Assembly: GCA_023667765.1 (NCBI GenBank)
Contig: JAMOZS010000007.1
Coordinates: forward strand, 1 to 63,658
Origin: Roseburia sp.
GTDB lineage: Bacteria > Bacillota > Clostridia > Lachnospirales > Lachnospiraceae
Length of the DNA: 63,658 nucleotides
Direction of reading: 5' to 3'
The notes under the pieces are model-generated. The model was not told the origin of the DNA, did no database searches, and saw only the letters and a program-made list of their open reading frames with translations. The position numbers and the translations under genes were made by a program. This document shows positions 8,790-18,279 of the stretch, piece by piece (the stretch's first letter is position 1; each line of letters opens with the position of its first letter).

Positions 8790-9268
8790 TAGTAAAACAG
8801 GTATTCTTAGCGATTTCGGGACTGAGCTTCGGACTTCTGGCGTCTGCAGGGGTGTTTACCGTGCTGGTAGCGGTGGGGCTGGTACCCCGCTTTGCAGGAA
8901 AAACACATACGGCCGGCAAAGTGATTTTATATGAGGAAATGGTGGTTTTTGGCACACTGGCAGGAGGCTTTATCAGCATTTTTTCCCGCTATTGTCAGTT
9001 GGGGGCGTTTTTACAGGAAAGCCTGCCTGCCATGACAGGTCTGTGGAATACGCTGGGTAATTTTGTCATGCTTCTGTTCGGGTTGTTTGGCGGCATGTTT
9101 GTAGGCTGTCTTGCCCTTGCCATTGCGGAGATGCTGGACAGTATTCCCATCTTTGCCCGCAGGATTTCTTTTCGTCATGGGCTGGGATTTGCTGTACTTA
9201 GCATAGCGCTGGGAAAGCTGTGCGGCTCCCTTTTTTATTTTCTGACGGGACTTCACAGAACCGTATAG
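8786..9268 (+). CDS. spoVAB: Stage V sporulation protein AB
   Basis: 160-aa polytopic membrane protein with four or five hydrophobic segments; the family stretch VGLVPRFAGKTHTAGKVILYE is present. Partner of SpoVAA, coupled by the ATGA overlap. The 133-bp gap to spoVAC carries a small hairpin (CCGCCG-TTTT-CGGCGG around 9354-9369) with no T-run. Confidence 0.88.
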   Translation: MIVKQVFLAISGLSFGLLASAGVFTVLVAVGLVPRFAGKTHTAGKVILYEEMVVFGTLAGGFISIFSRYCQLGAFLQESLPAMTGLWNTLGNFVMLLFGLFGGMFVGCLALAIAEMLDSIPIFARRISFRHGLGFAVLSIALGKLCGSLFYFLTGLHRTV

Positions 9269-9401
9269 AATCATCGGAAGGGTATTTGGCCGGAGGGGGT
9301 ATTTTTCGATGTATTTTTGGGAATGTTACCTGGTAAGACGAAAACTGATATGTCCGCCGTTTTCGGCGGGACGCTGAAGTCTGAAAGGAAGGAGTTCCCT
9401 T

Positions 9402-9869
9402 ATGGAAGAGACAAAATCCAAGCAGGAAAAACAGGAATATGAACAGTATGTAAAAAAGGTGACGCCTACGCATAATCTGGCGCTGCAGATGTGTAAGGCG
9501 TTTCTGGTGGGCGGAATCATCTGTACCGTTGGTCAGGGTATCTTAAATTATGCCGGCAGTCTGGGGCTGGATAAGCAGACCGCAGGCAGCTGGTGCAGTC
9601 TGATACTGGTGCTGGCGTCCGTGATACTTACGGGCTTTAATATCTATCCGAGTATTGTAAAATGGGGCGGCGCGGGGGCGTTGGTGCCCATCACGGGCTT
9701 TGCAAACTCTGTGGCGGCTCCTGCCATTGAGTTTCAAAAGGAGGGGCAGGTATTCGGTATTGGCTGTAAAATTTTTACCATTGCAGGGCCGGTCATACTT
9801 TATGGTATTTTTACCAGCTGGGTATTGGGAATCGGCTATTGGGTGCTGAAATGTATGGGAGCGGCGTAG
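9402..9869 (+). CDS. spoVAC: Stage V sporulation protein AC
   Basis: 155-aa membrane protein of the SpoVA channel; SpoVAC is known as a mechanosensitive-type component. The conserved N-terminus (EYVKKVTPTHN-like: QYVKKVTPTHNLALQMCKAF) and the core NYAGSLGLDKQTAGSWCSL...FNIYPSIVKWGGAGALVPITGF segment (split here) are seen. Ribosome site AAAGGAAGGAG. In B. subtilis spoVAD follows directly; here it lies about 18 kb away. Confidence 0.93.
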   Translation: MEETKSKQEKQEYEQYVKKVTPTHNLALQMCKAFLVGGIICTVGQGILNYAGSLGLDKQTAGSWCSLILVLASVILTGFNIYPSIVKWGGAGALVPITGFANSVAAPAIEFQKEGQVFGIGCKIFTIAGPVILYGIFTSWVLGIGYWVLKCMGAA

Positions 9870-9983
9870 AGCCGCTCCTAATATTTTGCCTGTCGGTTTG
9901 CTTGTGGCAGTTTCTATTGACTTGCCGTAAAAAAGGAAGTAAGATAATTTTGAACAAAAGAGTTGCCATAGCAGAGGTAGAGG

Positions 9984-10718
9984 ATGTCGGAACAATTTTC
10001 CAGAACAGAGTTATTAATAGGGAAAGAGGGCGTTGAAACGCTTCAGGACGCTACCGTTGCGGTCTTTGGAATAGGCGGCGTGGGCGGTTATGTTGTGGAG
10101 GCGCTGGCCCGAAGCGGCGTTGGACATTTTGATTTGATTGATAACGATATCGTAAGTCCCAGCAATCTCAACAGACAGATTATTGCAACCTGGCTGACGA
10201 TAGGAAAATATAAGACAGAGGTGATGCGGGAGCGGATTTTGACGATTCATCCCCAAGCCCAGGTGACGGTGCATAATTGTTTTTATCTGCCGGAGACAGC
10301 TTCTGAGTTTGATTTTGGCAGATATTCCTATGTGGTGGACGCTGTGGATACGGTTACGGCAAAAATAGATATTATCATGCGCGCCAGAGAGGCGGGCGTG
10401 CCTGTGATTAGCAGTATGGGAGCCGGTAACAAAATGGATCCCGCACAGTTTCGGGTGGCGGATATTTACCGGACTTCCGTATGCCCCCTGGCAAGGATTA
10501 TGCGCAGGGAGCTGAAAAAGCGCGGTGTGGAGGCGCTGAAGGTGGTGTATTCCCCGGAACCGCCGATATCGGGAAAGCTTACGCAGGAGACAAAACAGCA
10601 GCCGGCCGGAAAGAGGAGAGTTCCCGGAAGCATAGCCTTTGTTCCCGCTGTGGCGGGATTGATGATTGCGGGAGAGGTCGTCAGGGATTTGACAGGATGG
10701 GAGGCATCGGAGGCTTAA
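9984..10718 (+). CDS. tcdA: tRNA threonylcarbamoyladenosine dehydratase
   Basis: E1-like (ThiF/MoeB superfamily) ATP-dependent enzyme that dehydrates t6A37 of tRNA to its cyclic form. 244 aa. Rossmann motif GIGGVGGYVVEALARSG, nucleotide-binding DNDIVSPSNLNRQ, VVDAVDTVTAK and the TcdA-type SSMGAGNKMDPAQF are visible. It lies 114 bp after spoVAC and 37 bp before larE. Subfamily assignment rests on motif pattern and length. Confidence 0.88.
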   Translation: MSEQFSRTELLIGKEGVETLQDATVAVFGIGGVGGYVVEALARSGVGHFDLIDNDIVSPSNLNRQIIATWLTIGKYKTEVMRERILTIHPQAQVTVHNCFYLPETASEFDFGRYSYVVDAVDTVTAKIDIIMRAREAGVPVISSMGAGNKMDPAQFRVADIYRTSVCPLARIMRRELKKRGVEALKVVYSPEPPISGKLTQETKQQPAGKRRVPGSIAFVPAVAGLMIAGEVVRDLTGWEASEA

Positions 10719-10755
10719 ATGCTTTAAGACTCCGGTATTCGGCGGAGGAGGAAGC

Positions 10756-11643
10756 TTGGAGCGATTACAGGAAAAATACGAACAACTGAAACAATATCTG
10801 AACAGCCTGGGTAGTGTGGCGGTAGCGTTTTCCGGCGGCGTGGATTCTACCTTCCTTCTCTGGGCGGCCTATGAGGCCCTGGGCGGGCGAATGATGGCGG
10901 TAACTGCGGATTCCCTTTCCTTCCCGGTGCGGGAGCTGAATGAGGCCAGGGATTTTTGCAGCAGCAACGGCATACGGCAGCAGGTATTTTGCTTTGAAGA
11001 GCTGGCCATAGAGGGCTTTCGGGACAATCCCCCCGACAGATGCTATTTATGCAAGAGGGAATTGTTCAAAGAGATTTGCAGGATTGCCGGAGAAAATGGA
11101 ATGAGTCAGGTGGCGGAGGGCTCTAATCTGGATGACAATAGAGATTACAGGCCGGGAATGGCCGCAGTAGCACAGTTGGGGGTGAAAAGCCCTTTGCGGG
11201 AAATCGGATTTACCAAATCGGAGATTCGTATGCTTTCCAGAGAGCTTAAGCTGCCTACCTGGGATAAACAATCCTTTGCCTGTCTGGCTACCCGTTTTGC
11301 TTATGGAGAGAGAATCAGTGAGGAGAAGCTTCATATGGTGGACAGAGCGGAGGCGCTTTTGCTGGAGCTGGGTTTTCATCAGGTCAGGGTGAGGATTCAT
11401 GGAGCGCTCGCGAGAATAGAGGTGCTTCCCGACGAACTGTTCCGTCTGGTGCAGGAGGAGACGAGAAGGCGGATATATGAGTATTTTCGGGAGTTGGGCT
11501 TTACCTATGTTTCCCTGGATTTAGGAGGTTACAGGCAGGGCAGTATGAATGAGCTTTTGAATTTACAAAAAGCTGACCCGGTATCTGCAGATAACGGAGC
11601 CGCCATCAGGAACGAAACGGAAAAAAAGGATTATGATAGATAA
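10756..11643 (+). CDS. larE: ATP-dependent sacrificial sulfur transferase LarE
   Basis: PP-loop enzyme (AFSGGVDSTFLLWAA, residues about 22-36) that installs sulfur on the pincer nickel cofactor of lactate racemase-type enzymes. 295 aa from a TTG start at 10756 preceded by GGAGGAGGAAG. Three cysteines, Cys96 and Cys99 (RCYLCKREL) and Cys176 (SFACLATR), match the three-cysteine subgroup that holds a [4Fe-4S] cluster rather than the single sacrificial-Cys type; this is inferred from the motif. No larA, larB or larC is in the window. Confidence 0.85.
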   Translation: MERLQEKYEQLKQYLNSLGSVAVAFSGGVDSTFLLWAAYEALGGRMMAVTADSLSFPVRELNEARDFCSSNGIRQQVFCFEELAIEGFRDNPPDRCYLCKRELFKEICRIAGENGMSQVAEGSNLDDNRDYRPGMAAVAQLGVKSPLREIGFTKSEIRMLSRELKLPTWDKQSFACLATRFAYGERISEEKLHMVDRAEALLLELGFHQVRVRIHGALARIEVLPDELFRLVQEETRRRIYEYFRELGFTYVSLDLGGYRQGSMNELLNLQKADPVSADNGAAIRNETEKKDYDR

Positions 11644-11669
11644 ATGAGGAAAGGAAAGAAATACAGACT

Positions 11670-12548
11670 ATGAAAGAAATCAGACAGGAAATCCTGACCG
11701 GTGAAAGGGCTCTTTTTCAGGGAAGAGATTTAAAAATATATGATACCATATTTGAAAACGGAGAATCTCCCCTTAAGGAGAGCAGAAACATAGAATTGTA
11801 TCACAGCATGTTTAAGTGGAAATATCCGCTCTGGTACAGCGAAAAGATACAGGTATCGGATTGTACGCTGTTTGAGATGGCCCGGGCGGGCATCTGGTAT
11901 ACGAAAGCAATTTCCGTCAGTGACACGGTGATAGAAGCGCCTAAGAATTTCAGAAGATGCAGGGATGTAAATCTGAGGAAGGTAACTTTTCCCAATGCGT
12001 CGGAAACCCTGTGGCATTGCGATAATGTGACGATGGAGGAGGTGTTTGTCTCTCAGGGTGATTATTTCGCTATGAACAGCCGAAATATGAAAATCAATCA
12101 TTTTCAGCTCCTGGGCAATTATACCTTTGATGGCTGTAAGAATATTGAGATACGCAATGCGAAAATGCTCTCTAAGGATGCCTTCTGGAATTCTGAGAAT
12201 ATAACGGTGTACGATTCCTTCATTACGGGAGAATACCTGGGCTGGAACGCAAAGAATCTGACGCTGATTAACTGCACTGTCGAGAGTCTCCAGGGCATGT
12301 GTTATATAGACAATCTGGTAATGAAAAACTGTAAGCTGATTAACACGACGCTGGCTTTTGAGTATTCTACGGTGGATGCGCAGATAGACAGTAAAATAGA
12401 CAGCGTGCTGAATCCCACCTCAGGAACCATCACTGCAAAGTATATAGACCGGCTGATTCTGGAGAAGGATAAGGTTGATACGGATAAGACGAGGATTATC
12501 TGTACGGAGAGCAGAGCGGAGGAGACAGGGGATGGAGTATCGGTTTGA
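11670..12548 (+). CDS. DUF3737 family beta-helix protein
   Basis: 292 aa, soluble, with repeating strand-turn units (for example DVNLRKVTF, DNVTMEEVF, KNIEIRNAKM, KNLTLINCTV) typical of a right-handed beta-helix. It matches my recollection of the DUF3737 family, common in gut Firmicutes. No catalytic residues can be assigned and the function is unknown. The 3' end overlaps the aminotransferase gene by 17 bp, suggesting one transcript. Confidence 0.8.
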   Translation: MKEIRQEILTGERALFQGRDLKIYDTIFENGESPLKESRNIELYHSMFKWKYPLWYSEKIQVSDCTLFEMARAGIWYTKAISVSDTVIEAPKNFRRCRDVNLRKVTFPNASETLWHCDNVTMEEVFVSQGDYFAMNSRNMKINHFQLLGNYTFDGCKNIEIRNAKMLSKDAFWNSENITVYDSFITGEYLGWNAKNLTLINCTVESLQGMCYIDNLVMKNCKLINTTLAFEYSTVDAQIDSKIDSVLNPTSGTITAKYIDRLILEKDKVDTDKTRIICTESRAEETGDGVSV

Positions 12549-13731
12549 TGAATTGGTGGAGCGCAGGGGAACCGGCTCCTTAAAATGGGATGTGGAGGAA
12601 CAGGAGCTTCCCATGTGGGTGGCCGATATGGATTTTCCCACGGCTCCTGAAATCAGGGAAAGTTTGGAGAAGAGGGCGGCCCACGGTATTTTCGGCTATG
12701 CGGTGGTGACACCGGAATGGTACGGAGCCGTAAGCGGCTGGTGGGAGAGACGGCATCAGTTTAAGCTGGAGGAGGATTGGCTGGTTTTCTGCACCGGTGT
12801 GGTTCCGGCGATTTCCAGTATCGTGCGGAAGCTGACGACGCCGGGGGAGAATGTGCTGGTACAGACGCCGGTTTATAATATTTTTTTTAACTCTGTGTTA
12901 AATAACGGAAGGAATGTGCTGGAGAACAGGCTTCTCTATGACGGGGAGGTCTGGAAAATGGATTTTGAGGATTTGGAGCGGAAGCTTTCGGAGCCCCAGA
13001 CCAGTCTGATGATATTGTGTAATCCCCACAATCCTGTGGGAAGGCTCTGGGACAGAGAGACATTGGCCCGCATCGGAGAGCTGTGCGCGAAGTATCATGT
13101 GACGGTGTTGTCCGATGAGATACATTGTGATATTGTGGAGCCGGGGTATCAGTATATTCCCTTTGCGTCGGTATCAGAGCTTTGTCGGGAGAACAGCATC
13201 ACCTGTATTGCGCCTACCAAGGCATTTAATCTGGCGGGGCTTCAGACGGCGGCTGTAGCAGTCCCCAATCCCTTTTTGCGGCATAAGGTGTGGCGGGCCT
13301 TAAATACCGACGAGGTGGCGGAACCCAATGCCTTTGCGGTGGATGCGGCCGTGGCGGCCTTTACCGGGGGAGAGCCCTGGCTGGACAGCTTGCGGGCGTA
13401 TCTTTGGGAGAACCGCAGGGCGGCGGAAGCGTTTATCCGTGACAGGATTCCCGGTATCAAGGCAGTCGGGGCTCATGCCACCTATTTAATGTGGCTGGAT
13501 TGCACACAGCTTTCCGATTCCGGAGAAGCGCTGGCGGAATTTATTCGCAGGGAAACGGGACTTTATCTGTGCGCAGGCGAGGAGTACCGCAGCCAGGGAG
13601 CCTTTCTGCGCTTCAACCTGGCCTGTCCCCGGACGCGCCTGGAAGCGGGACTGAAGCGGCTGCAGGCAGGCATAGAGAAATTCAGGACAGAAACAGGGAA
13701 TAGAAATATGGAATCAGTAATCATAAAATAA
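12532..13731 (+). CDS. PatB/MalY-type PLP-dependent C-S lyase
   Basis: Fold-type I aminotransferase, 399 aa. The subfamily hallmarks PMWVADMDFPTAPEI near the N-terminus and HGIFGYAVVTPEWYGAV are visible; CNPHNPVGRLW and SDEIHCDI line the cofactor pocket, and the PLP lysine is in APTKAFNLAGLQ. Relatives cleave cystathionine or cysteine S-conjugates (beta-lyase). I chose the ATG at 12532 with GGAGGAG 7 bp upstream; a longer in-frame start at 12475 lies inside the preceding gene and lacks homology. A terminator/operator palindrome follows. Confidence 0.9.
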   Translation: MEYRFDELVERRGTGSLKWDVEEQELPMWVADMDFPTAPEIRESLEKRAAHGIFGYAVVTPEWYGAVSGWWERRHQFKLEEDWLVFCTGVVPAISSIVRKLTTPGENVLVQTPVYNIFFNSVLNNGRNVLENRLLYDGEVWKMDFEDLERKLSEPQTSLMILCNPHNPVGRLWDRETLARIGELCAKYHVTVLSDEIHCDIVEPGYQYIPFASVSELCRENSITCIAPTKAFNLAGLQTAAVAVPNPFLRHKVWRALNTDEVAEPNAFAVDAAVAAFTGGEPWLDSLRAYLWENRRAAEAFIRDRIPGIKAVGAHATYLMWLDCTQLSDSGEALAEFIRRETGLYLCAGEEYRSQGAFLRFNLACPRTRLEAGLKRLQAGIEKFRTETGNRNMESVIIK

Positions 13732-13754
13732 CTGTAAACTTTTGGAAATACCTA

Positions 13755-13819
13755 TTGCAAATCTATTGATTGTGATTATAATGTTAGATAGCTAACAAAA
13801 GATGTTAGTTATCTAACAT
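13755..13819 (+). promoter_or_regulatory. MarR-type promoter with paired palindromic operators
   Basis: -35 TTGCAA (13755-13760), 16-bp spacer, -10 TATAAT (13777-13782). Two copies of a GTTAGNTANCTAAC palindrome follow at 13783-13796 and 13804-13817, the first overlapping the -10 edge. The two sites also pair with each other as a 17-bp hairpin followed by seven T residues, so the same DNA can act as the terminator of the upstream gene. Autorepression by the downstream MarR protein is inferred. Confidence 0.8.
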
Positions 13820-13992
13820 TTTTTTGCGTAATAGGAAGTTCAGGCTTGGCAGTTCAGATTTGAATTGTCAGACCAGAACTGTCGAACCGGGGGAGGGCTA
13901 TAGAAAATTGTCAGTACCCGCACCGGATTTGCGCCGCAAAGAGGAATCCTGGAGGTTAGGGTGACATGACAGGAAGAAGGAAAGGAGGAGTC

Positions 13993-14442
13993 ATGGAGCG
14001 TGAGGAGGAGCCAATGATTTGCTTTCGTATTAAGTCCGTGAATAATCTGATTAGAAGAAAGCTGGACGTACGATTTGCCCAGGCCGGGATAGGGGATTTG
14101 TCGGGCATACAGGGGCCGGTGGTTGGATTCATATATCAACACAGCCGAAAAAGGGATATCTTTCAAAAGGATATTGAGCAGGAGTTCAGTATTCAGCGTT
14201 CTACGGCAACAGTGCTTCTGCAGAATCTGGAGCAGAAGGGTATGATTACCAGAGTGGCCGTGAGCCATGACGGCAGGATGAAGAAGATATTGTTGACAGA
14301 TAAAGCGGTGCAGTGCCACCAAAGGATTAAGGAGCAGCTGGATATCTTTAACGGAGAGCTGGAGGCCGGGATATCCCCGGCGGAAAGAGAAGCGTTGTTT
14401 TGTATACTGGATAAGCTGCAGGAAAATCTGAGCGGGCTGTAA
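13993..14442 (+). CDS. MarR family transcriptional regulator
   Basis: 149 aa from the ATG at 13993, 4 bp after AAAGGAGG; an in-frame upstream ATG (13966) has no comparable site. Winged helix: FQKDIEQEFSIQRSTATVLLQNLEQKGMITR with the wing VSHDGRMKKILLT. It lies about 170 bp after its presumed operator and 57 bp before two ABC exporter genes, the usual layout for a drug-responsive repressor of an efflux pump. Confidence 0.9.
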   Translation: MEREEEPMICFRIKSVNNLIRRKLDVRFAQAGIGDLSGIQGPVVGFIYQHSRKRDIFQKDIEQEFSIQRSTATVLLQNLEQKGMITRVAVSHDGRMKKILLTDKAVQCHQRIKEQLDIFNGELEAGISPAEREALFCILDKLQENLSGL

Positions 14443-14499
14443 TGGTGGGTACGAGCGGATGTCACAGACAAATTTTAGTAAGGAAGGATTACAGACAAA

Positions 14500-16251
14500 A
14501 TGATTAAAACTTTAGCAAGACAAATCAAGGAGTTTAAAGCGGATTCGATTAAGACCCCCTGTTTTATGATATTGGAGGTCATTATGGAGACGCTGATACC
14601 GTTACTGATGGGCTCCATTATCGATGACGGTGTGGGAAAAGAGAATATGCAGCATATTTATCTGATGGGAGGTATCATGCTGGTACTGGCAGTCATCGGG
14701 CTGTATGCGGGCATTATGGGAGGAAAGTATGGAGCCAGAGCTTCCACAGGCTTTGCACGAAATCTCAGGGAAGCTATGTACGGAAATATACAGACCTTTT
14801 CCTTTGCCAATATTGATAAGTTTTCCACGGCCGGTCTGGTGACGCGTATGACCACGGATGTGACCAATCTGCAGAACGCTTATCAGATGATTCTGCGCAT
14901 GTGTATCAGAGCGCCCTTCAGCTTAATCTGCGCTATGGTACTGTCCTTTTTTATCAATGTGAGGATTGCGACGATTTATCTGGTAGCCGTATTGATATTG
15001 GGCTGTATTCTTATGGTTATTGTAAAATTTGCCATGAAGTATTTCAGTCAGCTGTTTGAAAAGTATGACGCGTTGAATGCCAGCGTACAGGAGAATATTG
15101 CCGCAGAGCGCGTGGTTAAGGCCTATGTGCGCGAGGATTATGAGACGAAGAAATTCCATGAGGCCAGTGATAATGTATATAAGCTGGGAATGCGCGCGGA
15201 GAAAATTGTGATACTGAACTCTCCCATTATGCAGTTTACCGTTTATACCTGTATCCTGTTAATCAGCTGGATGGGTGCGAAGATGATTGTGGGCAGCGAG
15301 CTCAGCACCGGTAATCTGACCACGCTCCTGTCTTATTGTATGAATATTCTTATGAGCCTGATGATGTTGTCCATGGTATTTGTAATGATTACCATGAGCA
15401 TGGCCAGTGCCAGACGTATCTGCGAGGTATTGAATGAGAAGGCGGATATCAGGAATCCCGAGGCTCCTGTATATGAGGTGGCTGACGGAAGCATCTGCTT
15501 TGAAAATGTGACCTTTCGTTACAGCAAGAACAGTGAGAAGCCTGTGCTGGAGCATATTAACTTAAAGATTGCCTCCGGTGAAACCATAGGGATACTGGGC
15601 GGTACGGGAAGCTCTAAGACCAGCCTGGTGAATTTAATCAGCCGTCTTTACGATGCGTCGGAGGGAAGCGTAATGGTAGGCGGCAGAGATGTGAGAGAAT
15701 ATGATTTGGAAGCTCTGCGTAATGCGGTCTCTGTGGTGCTGCAGAAAAATGTGCTGTTCTCGGGCACTGTTCTGGAGAACCTTCGCTGGGGGAATGAGAA
15801 CGCCAGCGAGGAGGAGTGCCGCAAGGCCTGCCGGCTGGCCTGTGCCGATGAGTTTATAGAAAAGATGCCGGAGGGCTATGATACTTATATTGAGCAGGGA
15901 GGCAGCAATGTGTCGGGCGGACAGAAGCAGAGGCTGTGTATTGCCAGGGCGCTGCTGAAAAAACCGAAAGTACTGATTCTGGACGACAGCACCAGTGCCG
16001 TGGATACCGCTACCGACGCAAGAATCCGCAAGGCGTTTGCGGAGGAAATTCCGGGAACCACGAAGCTGATTATAGCCCAGCGTATCTCCAGTATCGAACA
16101 GGCTGACCGCATCATTGTGATGCATGAAGGCCGGATGAATGCGGTGGGCACCCATGAGGAGCTGCTTGCGGGCAATGAGATTTACAGAGAGGTATACGAG
16201 GCGCAGACCGGCGGCAGCGGTGACTTTGATGAGAATGGAGGGCAGGACTGA
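14500..16251 (+). CDS. ABC exporter subunit with degenerate ATPase site
   Basis: 583 aa: six-helix type IV exporter membrane domain (residues about 15-310) fused to an ATPase domain. Walker A is GGTGSSKT (367-374), with Ser replacing the last glycine; the residue after Walker B is Asp (LILDDSTSAVD), not the catalytic Glu; and the switch His is Gln (IIAQRIS). The signature VSGGQ is intact. This is the degenerate half of a heterodimeric exporter such as TM287/288 or LmrCD. It overlaps its partner gene by 1 bp. Confidence 0.92.
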   Translation: MIKTLARQIKEFKADSIKTPCFMILEVIMETLIPLLMGSIIDDGVGKENMQHIYLMGGIMLVLAVIGLYAGIMGGKYGARASTGFARNLREAMYGNIQTFSFANIDKFSTAGLVTRMTTDVTNLQNAYQMILRMCIRAPFSLICAMVLSFFINVRIATIYLVAVLILGCILMVIVKFAMKYFSQLFEKYDALNASVQENIAAERVVKAYVREDYETKKFHEASDNVYKLGMRAEKIVILNSPIMQFTVYTCILLISWMGAKMIVGSELSTGNLTTLLSYCMNILMSLMMLSMVFVMITMSMASARRICEVLNEKADIRNPEAPVYEVADGSICFENVTFRYSKNSEKPVLEHINLKIASGETIGILGGTGSSKTSLVNLISRLYDASEGSVMVGGRDVREYDLEALRNAVSVVLQKNVLFSGTVLENLRWGNENASEEECRKACRLACADEFIEKMPEGYDTYIEQGGSNVSGGQKQRLCIARALLKKPKVLILDDSTSAVDTATDARIRKAFAEEIPGTTKLIIAQRISSIEQADRIIVMHEGRMNAVGTHEELLAGNEIYREVYEAQTGGSGDFDENGGQD

Positions 16252-18185
16252 TGGCAGAGGAAAGACAGGCAAAAATAGTTAAGGGCCCTATGGGAAGAGC
16301 GCCCAGGGGAGTCAAAGGCCCCCGGGTGGAAAATGCGGGAAAGGTTTTTGCAAGACTGATTCAATATGTGGGAGCGCATTACGGGATACATTGTGTGATA
16401 GTGGCCGTATGTATCGTGGTGAGCGTTCTGGCCAATGTACAGGGAACGATGTTTATCCAGACTCTGATTGATGATTATATTAAGCCGTTGCTGCTTACGG
16501 ACTCCCCGGATTTTAGCGGTCTGCTCAGGGCGATTCTTCGTGTGGCGGTATTTTATGGGATTGGCGTTATCTGCACCTATCTGCAGAGCCGTATTATGCT
16601 TGTGGTGACGCAGGGTACGATGAAGCGTATGCGGGACGATATGTTTGCCCATATGGAGAAGCTTCCCATCAAATACTTTGATACCCATGCACACGGAGAT
16701 ATCATGTCCCTGTACACGAACGATATCGATACGCTGCGCCAGATGATCAGCCAGAGTATTCCGCAGATGTTTAACAGCGCGATTACGGTGGTGAGCGTAT
16801 TTATCAGCATGTTGCTTCTGAATATACCGCTGACGGTACTGACGCTGGTGATGGTAGGAGTGATGATGTTTGCCGCAGGGAAGGTTGCAGGCTTAAGCGG
16901 CAGATATTTTGTGGAACAGCAGAAGAATATCGGTCAGGTCAACGGCTATATAGAGGAAATGATGGAAGGGCAGAAAGTGGTCAAGGTGTTCTGTCACGAG
17001 GATAAGAGCCTGGAGGAATTTCGCAGGATGAATGACCGGCTCTTTGACAGTGCGTACAAGGCAAACAAATTTGCCAATATCATGGGCCCCATCAATGCCC
17101 AGTTGGGAAATTTAAGCTATGTGCTCTGCGCCTGTCTGGGCGGTTTGCTGGCGTTAAACCATATAGGCGGCTTTACGGTTGGCGGTCTGGCCAGCTTCCT
17201 GACCTTTAACAAGAGCTTTAATATGCCCATTAATCAGGTGAGTATGCAGTTAAACAGTATCGTTATGGCGATGGCAGGAGCAAAGCGTATCTTTGATTTG
17301 CTGGATGAAAAGCCTGAGACGGATGAGGGGTATGTCATGCTGGTACACGCCAAAAGGGAAAACGGGAAGCTTACGGAATGTGAGGAACGCACCGGTCTGT
17401 GGGCATGGAAGCATGTGCATCAGGCGGACGGCAGCGTGGATTATGTGGAGCTGAAGGGCGAGGTGGTATTCGATGATGTGGACTTCGGCTATAATGATGA
17501 AAAGATGGTGCTGCACAATGTGGATTTGTTTGCCCATCCCGGTCAGAAGATTGCCTTTGTAGGCTCTACCGGCGCGGGTAAGACGACGATTACTAATCTG
17601 ATTAACCGTTTCTATGACATACAGGACGGCAAAATCCGCTATGACGGAATCAATGTAAATAAAATCAAGAAGGCGGATTTGAGGAGGTCTCTGGGAATAG
17701 TGCTTCAGGATACGCATTTGTTTACGGCGACGGTAAGGGAGAATATCCGTTTCGGTAAGCTGGACGCCACCGACGAGGAGGTTATTGCGGCGGCGAAGCT
17801 GGCCAATGCAGACGGCTTTATCCGCCAGCTGCCGGAGGGCTATGACACCGTGCTGACCGGCGACGGAGCGAACCTAAGCCAGGGACAGAGACAGCTCCTT
17901 TCCATTGCCAGAGCTGCCGTGGCGGACCCTCCCGTCTTGATTCTGGACGAGGCAACCAGCTCTATCGATACCCGCACGGAGAAAATTGTGCAGGACGGCA
18001 TGGATAAGCTGATGAGCGGCAGAACTACTTTTGTGATTGCGCACCGACTCTCTACCGTGAAGAACAGCGACTGTATTATGGTGCTGGAGCAGGGAAGAAT
18101 CATTGAGCGCGGCACACATGACCAGTTGATTGAGGAGCAGGGTAAATATTATCAACTGTATACGGGAAACAGTATTACGGCATAA
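16251..18185 (+). CDS. ABC exporter subunit with the catalytic ATPase site
   Basis: 644 aa partner of the preceding subunit. Canonical Walker A (GSTGAGKTT), catalytic Glu after Walker B (LILDEATSSID) and switch His (IAHRLSTV), but an altered signature, LSQGQ. The pair therefore forms one consensus and one degenerate ATP site. An extra stretch of about 30 residues (HAKRENGKLTECEERTGLW region) precedes the ATPase domain. Drug or lipid export is likely; the substrate is unknown. Expression is probably controlled by the upstream MarR. Confidence 0.93.
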   Translation: MAEERQAKIVKGPMGRAPRGVKGPRVENAGKVFARLIQYVGAHYGIHCVIVAVCIVVSVLANVQGTMFIQTLIDDYIKPLLLTDSPDFSGLLRAILRVAVFYGIGVICTYLQSRIMLVVTQGTMKRMRDDMFAHMEKLPIKYFDTHAHGDIMSLYTNDIDTLRQMISQSIPQMFNSAITVVSVFISMLLLNIPLTVLTLVMVGVMMFAAGKVAGLSGRYFVEQQKNIGQVNGYIEEMMEGQKVVKVFCHEDKSLEEFRRMNDRLFDSAYKANKFANIMGPINAQLGNLSYVLCACLGGLLALNHIGGFTVGGLASFLTFNKSFNMPINQVSMQLNSIVMAMAGAKRIFDLLDEKPETDEGYVMLVHAKRENGKLTECEERTGLWAWKHVHQADGSVDYVELKGEVVFDDVDFGYNDEKMVLHNVDLFAHPGQKIAFVGSTGAGKTTITNLINRFYDIQDGKIRYDGINVNKIKKADLRRSLGIVLQDTHLFTATVRENIRFGKLDATDEEVIAAAKLANADGFIRQLPEGYDTVLTGDGANLSQGQRQLLSIARAAVADPPVLILDEATSSIDTRTEKIVQDGMDKLMSGRTTFVIAHRLSTVKNSDCIMVLEQGRIIERGTHDQLIEEQGKYYQLYTGNSITA

Positions 18186-18193
18186 TAAAAAAC

Positions 18194-18221
18194 TTGCAAT
18201 CCTGTATAATTATGGTACAAT
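18194..18221 (+). promoter_or_regulatory. SigA-type promoter for the peptide ABC operon
   Basis: -35 TTGCAA (18194-18199), 16-bp spacer, -10 TACAAT (18216-18221), 58 bp upstream of the binding-protein gene. Confidence 0.7.
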
Positions 18222-18279
18222 GATGGGGACAATTTAATAGTGAGAGATTTATTTTATCGAAGAAAGGAAGAACATAACG

